Assembly (NCBI GenBank): GCA_002470275.1
Contig: DKNY01000066.1
Span: forward strand, 4,463 to 10,999
DNA: 6,537 bases
From: Gammaproteobacteria bacterium UBA7376
GTDB lineage: Bacteria > Pseudomonadota > Gammaproteobacteria > Pseudomonadales > Azotimanducaceae
Reading direction: 5' to 3'
Under the pieces are notes generated by a model. That model worked only from the letters and a program-made list of their open reading frames with translations. It did no database searches and was not told the origin of the DNA. Both the position numbers and the translations under genes were made by a program. Positions 1 through 6,537 of the stretch are shown one piece after another; position 1 is the first letter of the stretch, and each line of letters opens with the position of its first letter.

Positions 1-169
1 TTCGAATCGTGGCGCTGGGAAAGGCCGTCCTGAGCCCCTGGGCCACCTCCTCTAGCTTGTGCTCACGTCGAGCTACCAGCACAAGATCATACCCTTGGGC
101 AGCAAGCTGCCGGGCAAATTCAAACCCCAGGCCCGCAGAGGCGCCAGTAATTAACGCGGTTCTTGTCAT
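1..169 (-). CDS. Short-chain dehydrogenase/reductase (SDR), N-terminal part only
   Basis: This is the first 56 codons of a gene read leftwards out of the window, so the catalytic Tyr-x-x-x-Lys region is not visible. The protein opens with a beta strand followed by T-G-A-S-A-G-L-G (residues 8-15), the glycine-rich dinucleotide-binding motif of classical SDR enzymes. The strand ending in V-A-R-R-E (residues 32-36) follows; paired arginines after the second strand usually indicate NADPH rather than NADH, which is an inference here. The ATG at 169-167 has a GGAG ribosome binding site at 182-179 with nine bases between, which supports this start. The expected reaction is NAD(P)-dependent oxidation or reduction of an alcohol or carbonyl; the substrate cannot be told. 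It is divergent from the gene at 281. Confidence 0.88.
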   Translation of the reverse strand, partial: MTRTALITGASAGLGFEFARQLAAQGYDLVLVARREHKLEEVAQGLRTAFPSATIR

Positions 170-219
170 TTTTTTGTGCTCCAATTCATTGGTTTGAGAT
201 GCTCCTTGCGCGGAAGATC

Positions 220-233
220 AGACTCCCCAGTCT
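220..233. promoter_or_regulatory. Dyad AGACT-N4-AGTCT in the divergent spacer
   Basis: The 111 bases between the two divergent starts (170-280) hold a symmetric element with five-base arms and a CCCC centre. A second imperfect dyad, CCAAT-TC-ATTGG at 181-192, overlaps the ribosome binding site of the minus-strand SDR gene. Placed between divergent genes, the first could be an operator serving both. Arms this short can also arise by chance, and no clear -35/-10 pair was found beside it, so this is a weak call. Confidence 0.2.
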
Positions 234-280
234 AGGCGCTTGGTGTAGTATCAAGCTTCCCATGCCATTGGAGGAATGTA

Positions 281-805
281 ATGGGCTTGATTAAATCATT
301 GATCGTCTTCCTGATTAAACTCGGTGTGGTGAGTGCCATCGCTACCTTTGGCTTTCTATTCGCCATGGGGTTCGCTGACGGCCCAAGAGGCATTGTTCCC
401 GGGGGTGCGTTTCAAACCGGGGAACTGGTGGAGGGCGAGCCAGACTGGTCCTTTTTGAAGGACCGTCAAGAGGTAGAATTCCAGCTGCTCAACCCCGTAG
501 GCTCTCGGACGGCCTGGATCGCTGAGCACGATGGGCGCATCTTTATCCCCTCGGGCTACATGAACAGCACGCTGGGCAAAATTTGGAAGCATTGGCCCAT
601 GGACGCCGAGCGAGATGGCCGTGTCATTTTGCGCGTGGACGGGCGTTTATACCCTCGACATATGGTCCGTATCATGAACGATCCTGCCCTGGATGACGTA
701 CTCAATGAACTCAACCGGAAATACTTCGGCGGCGGGCGCGTTGCTGACGACATTGTTGAACGTGGGGACCTGTGGGTCTTCGAGCTGGTGCCTCCACGCG
801 AATGA
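281..805 (+). CDS. Uncharacterised membrane-anchored protein, possible split-barrel domain
   Basis: This 174-residue protein is not one I can name. Residues about 6-31 form one long hydrophobic helix with lysines at 5 and 13, so it is probably an N-terminal membrane anchor (or an uncleaved signal), with the rest on the periplasmic side. The soluble part alternates short strands with a conserved-looking core: G74-S-R-T-A-W-I, R86-I-F-I-P-S-G, a K-I-W-K-H-W-P stretch at 100-106, then R111-D-G-R-V-I-L-R-V-D-G-R and R126-H-M-V-R-I. The order, strand then 'IPSG' then 'RDGRVILRVDGRLY', is reminiscent of the flavin/F420 split-barrel nitroreductases, but this is my inference from pattern only. The start is firm: GGAGGA at 270-275 lies five bases before the ATG. 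The stop overlaps the start of the CoA-transferase gene by four bases, so the two are probably translated together. Confidence 0.85.
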   Translation: MGLIKSLIVFLIKLGVVSAIATFGFLFAMGFADGPRGIVPGGAFQTGELVEGEPDWSFLKDRQEVEFQLLNPVGSRTAWIAEHDGRIFIPSGYMNSTLGKIWKHWPMDAERDGRVILRVDGRLYPRHMVRIMNDPALDDVLNELNRKYFGGGRVADDIVERGDLWVFELVPPRE

Positions 806-2001
806 GCGAGGAGGACCAACGCGCCCTCTCAGGGATTCGCATTGTTGACTTCAGTCAGGTCCTCGCCGGGCCATTTGCCAGCCAGCAGCTGATCCAGCTC
901 GGGGCCGAGGTGATCAAGATCGAGCCCCCTGAGGGCGATATGACCCGCTCGCTCATTTGGCATAACGAACATGGCACCTCCCCGTCCTTCTTGGCCGGTA
1001 ACTTCGGCAAGCGCAGCATTAGGCTGGACCTGAAACACCCGGACGCCCGAACCGTAGTGGACCGCCTGGTGGCTCAGGCGGACGTGGTGCTAGAGAATTT
1101 CAAGCCCGGCACTATGGCACGCCTAGGGCTTGAGTATGAGCGCCTCAAGGCGATCAAACCCGACCTGATCTTTGCGTCAGTCTCCGGCTTTGGTCAGTCT
1201 GGGCCTCTGTCTGAACAGCCAGCCTTTGACGGCGCCATTCAGGCCTTTTCCGGCATGATGAGCGTCAGCGGCGACACGGCCAGCGGTCCTTTGAGGACGG
1301 GCTATTTCGCCGTAGACATGAGCACGGCGCTGAATGCGGCTTTCGCCATCAGTGCTGCGCTGCTGCGACGAGAACGCACGGGCTTGGGCCAGCGCCTGGA
1401 TGTCTCCATGCTGGAGACCGCTCTATTCATGCAGGCCCCGCAGCTCAGCAACTACTGCGTTAGCGGCCAGCTTCCTGAACTGATCGGCAACATGTCCCCC
1501 ACGCGGCAGCCGACCTGCAATGTCTTTCAGAGCAAGGACGGCTTTGTTCAAATCGTCGCGCTAAAGGAAAAGCACGTTCAGCGGCTGTTCGACGTGATTG
1601 GACAGGGAGCCGACTACGCCCGTTTTAACAACCCGGATATTCGGCTCCGGGAAACCAAGGCGGTCAACGCCATTCTGCAGCCCGCCATTGCCCGCCAGCC
1701 CACGCGCTACTGGCTTGAGGCCCTGACAGATGCTGGCATTCCGGTTTCGCCCATCCAGGACTATGGCGACCTGGTGGCCCATCCTCAGGTGCATGACCGG
1801 GCGGCCTTTGTCCAGCAGGAATACCCGCCTCAGTCTGGGGAATTGGTGGATGTGGTGCGTGCCGCGCATCAGGGCGACGAAGACCGCCCCCAGGCATCGG
1901 GTGTAGCCCCGACCCTGGGCGAGCATACCCTTGAGGTGCTGGATGAGCTTGGCTTCAACGCATCCGATATCGCACGCTTTCGCGACGGCGGTTTAATCTA
2001 G
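802..2001 (+). CDS. CaiB/BaiF family (family III) CoA-transferase
   Basis: The 399-residue product matches the usual length of family III CoA-transferases, cytoplasmic enzymes that move CoA between carboxylic acids (formyl-CoA:oxalate, carnitine and related types; alpha-methylacyl-CoA racemases share the fold). Visible landmarks are G11-I-R-I-V-D-F-S-Q-V-L-A-G-P-F near the start, G34-A-E-V-I-K-I-E-P-P-E-G-D, the R-L-D-L-K segment near 74, V96-L-E-N-F-K-P-G, and G194-L-G-Q-R-L-D-V-S-M-L-E. D172, in F-A-V-D-M, sits where the catalytic aspartate (Asp169 of formyl-CoA transferase) that forms the acyl anhydride is expected. The C-terminus carries the typical P370-T-L-G-E-H-T. I chose ATG 802, which forms ATGA with the upstream stop; a GTG at 772 is in frame but would add ten uncharacteristic residues. 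No ribosome binding site precedes 802, which fits translational coupling. The substrate cannot be deduced. Confidence 0.93.
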   Translation: MSEEDQRALSGIRIVDFSQVLAGPFASQQLIQLGAEVIKIEPPEGDMTRSLIWHNEHGTSPSFLAGNFGKRSIRLDLKHPDARTVVDRLVAQADVVLENFKPGTMARLGLEYERLKAIKPDLIFASVSGFGQSGPLSEQPAFDGAIQAFSGMMSVSGDTASGPLRTGYFAVDMSTALNAAFAISAALLRRERTGLGQRLDVSMLETALFMQAPQLSNYCVSGQLPELIGNMSPTRQPTCNVFQSKDGFVQIVALKEKHVQRLFDVIGQGADYARFNNPDIRLRETKAVNAILQPAIARQPTRYWLEALTDAGIPVSPIQDYGDLVAHPQVHDRAAFVQQEYPPQSGELVDVVRAAHQGDEDRPQASGVAPTLGEHTLEVLDELGFNASDIARFRDGGLI

Positions 2002-2019
2002 CCGATTTAGCGCGACTGG

Positions 2020-4560
<2,541 letters not shown>

Positions 4561-4761
4561 GCATTACTCCAGCGGGAATCTCGAGGGCGCGCACGGCAGC
4601 GGGCTCCTTCGTGCGGCGTGATTAAGGCATAAGGTACACCCACCTCGCCTCGCCTCCAACTCCCTAACCCGCGAGCGCGCGAGCCCACGGACGCGGGCGA
4701 TCACCTTGCTGCTGAGATCTGCTGTGGTAACTTGCTTAAATCACCCTACGCCGGAGCCAGG
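4561..4761. other. Divergent spacer between fumarase and dipeptidase
   Basis: These 201 bases must carry promoters for both divergent genes, but I found no strong -35/-10 pair on either strand. A GC-rich inverted repeat (CCCGCG 4668-4673 with CGCGGG 4692-4697) encloses alternating GCGCGC, and a short five-base tandem run (CCTCG, CCTCG, CCTCC) sits at 4643-4657. The right end becomes AT-richer (about 4725-4742), where TTGCTG 4706-4711 and TAACTT 4728-4733, 16 bases apart, are the least poor promoter match for the dipeptidase. None of this is firm. Confidence 0.3.
4753..4756 (+). promoter_or_regulatory. Ribosome binding site that fixes the dipeptidase start
   Basis: GGAG lies five bases before ATG 4762. 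An in-frame TTG at 4732 would lengthen the protein by ten residues but has no comparable site ahead of it, so ATG 4762 is preferred. Confidence 0.65.
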
Positions 4762-6033
4762 ATGCCGTTTCACCACACCCCCGAGGGCTTTCCCAAGTCT
4801 CATCACAACCTGTTGCCTAGCGTCCTATTTGCGGGACTCTGCATTGGTGCATTGGGCGCCTGCAGCCTGCTCCCTGCGCCTGCGAAGCTGGATGCCCAGG
4901 CCCTGGCTCAAGATGCGCTGATTGTGGATACCCATATCGACGTGCCCTACCGCCTGGAGAACAAGATGGAGGACGTCAGTCAGGCAACCCAGGACGGGCA
5001 GTTCGACCACCCCAGAGCCGTGCAGGGTGGACTCAACGCCGCCTTTATGTCGATTTATATCCCTGCCCAAGTAGACCAGGCCGGCCAAGGCGTTGATCTC
5101 GCTAACAGGCTCATTGACGGCATGGAGCGTTTGGCCGCTGACGCGCCCAATAAATTCGCTATCGCCACGTGTAGCGCGGATATCTCGGCCCAGGCGAATC
5201 GAGGCCTTATCTCCCTCCCCCTGGGCATGGAAAACGGTGGGCCCGTCGCGACGTCCCCCCAGGCCCTGGACGCATTTTTTGAACGCGGCATCCGCTACAT
5301 CACGCTGGCGCACAGTCGCGCCAACGCAATTTCTGACTCCTCCTACGACATCGATCAAATGCACGGTGGCCTCTCCCCTTACGGCAAGGGCCTGATTCGC
5401 AGAATGAACGATCTGGGCGTCATGGTTGACGTCTCGCATATCACCGATGCCGCCTTTAATGATGTGATGACCCTTAGCCAAGTGCCCGTCATCGCCTCGC
5501 ACTCCAGCCTGCGCCATTTCACGCCAAGCTTTAACCGCAACATGAGCGATGACATGGTGGTTCGCCTCGGCGCTCAGGGGGGCGTCATTCAGATCAACTT
5601 CGGCAGCGCGTTTTTAACCCAGGCCGCCCAGGACTATGGCGCAACGCGACGGGCCGCCATCGCCAGCTTTGCGACCAAGGCGGGCATCACGGTAGACGAC
5701 CCCCAGGCACAGGCCTTTGCCGCCGCCTATCGAGACACGAATCCCTACCCCTTTGCTAGCCTGGACGACGTACTGGACCATATTGATCGGGCCGTGGCGC
5801 TCGCGGGGATAGACGGCGTGGGTATCGGTTCGGACTACGACGGGGTTGGTGACAGTTTGCCTACGGATTTAAAGGACGTGTCTACCTTTCCCAACCTGAT
5901 CGCCGGCCTACAGCGGCGCGGCTACAGCGAGGCGGATATTCGTAAAATCCTGGGCGAGAACCTAATGCGGGTCTGGCGAGATGCCGAGGCCTTTGCCGCC
6001 AGTCAGGGCCAACCGCCCCGCTGCCGTGGCTAG
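4762..6033 (+). CDS. Membrane (renal-type) dipeptidase, peptidase family M19, predicted lipoprotein
   Basis: This 423-residue zinc dipeptidase is expected to split dipeptides in the periplasm. An N-terminal signal (about residues 1-33, hydrophobic core 17-33) ends in the lipobox L31-G-A-C34, so C34 should be lipidated after cleavage by signal peptidase II; serine at +2 favours outer-membrane sorting. The metal-site residues of the family are all visible: H58 and D60 in D-T-H-I-D, the bridging E157 in G-M-E-N-G-G, H226 in D-V-S-H-I, H247 in A-S-H-S-S, and D358 in G-S-D-Y-D-G. R259 in the F-N-R-N segment fits the substrate-binding arginine. The C-terminus has the common G-E-N-L-M-R-V-W ending. 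The domain is full length with no lesion. The gene stands alone, divergent from fumarase. The exact dipeptide substrate is unknown; family members range from L-/D-dipeptides to beta-lactam hydrolysis in the renal enzyme. Confidence 0.95.
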   Translation: MPFHHTPEGFPKSHHNLLPSVLFAGLCIGALGACSLLPAPAKLDAQALAQDALIVDTHIDVPYRLENKMEDVSQATQDGQFDHPRAVQGGLNAAFMSIYIPAQVDQAGQGVDLANRLIDGMERLAADAPNKFAIATCSADISAQANRGLISLPLGMENGGPVATSPQALDAFFERGIRYITLAHSRANAISDSSYDIDQMHGGLSPYGKGLIRRMNDLGVMVDVSHITDAAFNDVMTLSQVPVIASHSSLRHFTPSFNRNMSDDMVVRLGAQGGVIQINFGSAFLTQAAQDYGATRRAAIASFATKAGITVDDPQAQAFAAAYRDTNPYPFASLDDVLDHIDRAVALAGIDGVGIGSDYDGVGDSLPTDLKDVSTFPNLIAGLQRRGYSEADIRKILGENLMRVWRDAEAFAASQGQPPRCRG

Positions 6034-6240
6034 GGCGTGCTCCCTTGGGCACCCCCCTGCCCCAAAAGGTCCGGCGCTCTGCATACGACCCGTCAGCGCC
6101 CGAGCCCGTGATTTGGGCAAAGATTAGGCGAGGATGATTGCCGGGCGCAGCCAGCTCAGAGGCCGCGTCAACAACCGCAGCGTGTTCCAGACAGCACCCT
6201 GTCTCTTGGGGCATGATCCTCTCCGCCAGGATCACAGCGC
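6034..6240. other. Structured spacer between convergent genes
   Basis: These 207 bases hold no gene I can firmly support. Several stem-loops can be drawn: TTGGGCA 6045-6051 with TGCCCCAA 6058-6065 (one bulge), GGCGCT 6073-6078 with AGCGCC 6095-6100 (16-base loop), AGACAG 6189-6194 with CTGTCT 6199-6204 (four-base loop), and TGATCCT 6214-6220 with AGGATCA 6228-6234 (seven-base loop). Transcription from both sides should end here, but none of the hairpins is followed by a run of T on either strand, so none is called an intrinsic terminator. A minus-strand frame open from 6214 to 5882 has a good GGAG (6224-6221) but runs about 152 bases into the dipeptidase gene. Confidence 0.45.
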
Positions 6241-6480
6241 CTAACAGTCGTTCTCGTGTTGCGCCAGCACCACCAACTCGCCCTCAAAGTCTACGGTGAT
6301 GCTGAAGTGAATGGGCGCACAGCACACATAGCAATCTTCGATATAGCTTTGATCACCGGCACTGGTATCCACAATCAGCTCAAAGCTTTCACCGCAATAG
6401 GGGCAATGAACCTGAGCGCTGTCGGTAAAAAATCGCATGCCCAAGTTTAACCAATCTAGACTGCTGACGGATACGCGCAT
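6241..6480 (-). CDS. CPXCG-motif cysteine-rich small protein (zinc-ribbon-like)
   Basis: This 79-residue protein belongs to a small family of unknown function common in gammaproteobacteria. It shows C26-P-Y-C29-G-E-S and, after the conserved stretch S40-A-G-D-Q-S-Y-I-E-D, C50-Y-V-C53-C54. Two C-x-x-C pairs 20 residues apart are the usual layout for binding one zinc ion, so a zinc-ribbon fold is inferred. C79 is the last residue. There is no signal peptide, so it should be cytoplasmic. Family members as I recall them are about 60-65 residues and would start near M15; here the upstream ATG at 6480 has a good GGAG (6492-6489, eight bases away), while M15 (6438) has only a weak site, so the longer form with an extra N-terminal segment is preferred. 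A partner or substrate cannot be inferred. Confidence 0.88.
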   Translation of the reverse strand: MRVSVSSLDWLNLGMRFFTDSAQVHCPYCGESFELIVDTSAGDQSYIEDCYVCCAPIHFSITVDFEGELVVLAQHENDC

Positions 6481-6488
6481 CGTGATAT

Positions 6489-6492
6489 CTCC
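6489..6492 (-). promoter_or_regulatory. Ribosome binding site that fixes the CPXCG protein start
   Basis: On the minus strand GGAG lies eight bases before ATG 6480. The inner candidate ATG at 6438 is preceded only by TTGGGC, so translation should begin at 6480. Confidence 0.65.
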
Positions 6493-6503
6493 ACCCTAGG
6501 GTG
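6492..6503. promoter_or_regulatory. Perfect 12-base palindrome CACCCTAGGGTG before the CPXCG gene
   Basis: The palindrome touches the ribosome binding site of the CPXCG gene and lies 11 bases upstream of its start codon. It could be an operator or, in RNA, a short structure covering the ribosome binding site. One or two perfect 12-base palindromes are expected by chance in a window this long, so position is the main argument. Confidence 0.3.
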
Positions 6504-6537
6504 ATAGTGTGCGCGACCATTAAGCAAGCGAGCGCAC

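Noticed and set aside
246..251. TAGTAT as the -10 of a promoter for the gene at 281
   Set aside because: It matches four of six consensus positions, but no -35-like sequence lies 15-19 bases upstream.
772..801. GTG at 772 as the CoA-transferase start
   Set aside because: It would add ten residues unlike the family's N-terminus and a 34-base overlap; ATG 802 in the ATGA overlap is the better start.
4623..4665. TTGGAG and TACCTT on the minus strand, 17 bases apart, as the fumarase promoter
   Set aside because: Each element matches only three of six consensus positions, which is no better than chance.
4732..4761. TTG at 4732 as the dipeptidase start
   Set aside because: There is no ribosome binding site ahead of it, whereas ATG 4762 has GGAG five bases upstream and leaves a complete lipoprotein signal.
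4825..5517. Minus-strand open frame of 230 codons opposite the dipeptidase gene
   Set aside because: It lies wholly antisense to an M19 gene whose metal ligands are all intact, and it resembles no family known to me; it is a by-product of GC-rich codon use.

Overview
The window looks like ordinary chromosome from a gammaproteobacterium of moderately high GC, probably an aerobic marine or Pseudomonas-like lineage. Three genes suggest this: a thioredoxin reductase that reads almost like the Escherichia coli enzyme, a class I fumarase of about 506 residues of the Pseudomonas type, and a small CPXCG cysteine-rich protein. The assignment rests on remembered family resemblance, not on a search. I see no insertion sequence, integrase, CRISPR array, RNA gene or phage gene.

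Layout, left to right. At the left edge, on the minus strand, lies the 5' part of a short-chain dehydrogenase/reductase (1-169, running off the window). A 111-base divergent spacer with a small dyad separates it from a plus-strand pair: an uncharacterised membrane-anchored protein (281-805) and a family III CoA-transferase (802-2001) whose start overlaps its stop as ATGA. After an 88-base gap holding a plausible sigma-70-type promoter comes trxB (2090-3043). It converges on the fumarase gene (4560-3040, minus), and the two genes share one CTAG that is a TAG stop on each strand. A 201-base divergent spacer separates the fumarase from a plus-strand M19 (renal-type) dipeptidase predicted to be a lipoprotein (4762-6033). 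A 207-base convergent spacer rich in small stem-loops follows, then a minus-strand CPXCG zinc-ribbon-like protein (6480-6241) with a 12-base perfect palindrome against its ribosome binding site. The last 57 bases are upstream of that gene.

The genes do not form one pathway. The only pair likely to be co-translated is the membrane protein and the CoA-transferase. The others are housekeeping or single-gene units: thiol redox balance (TrxB), the TCA cycle (fumarase), and peptide turnover in the envelope (dipeptidase). I do not see a convincing new system. The items most worth a second look are the unknown protein coupled to the CoA-transferase, the palindrome and N-terminal extension at the CPXCG gene, and the structured convergent spacer, which also holds a weakly supported short reading frame.
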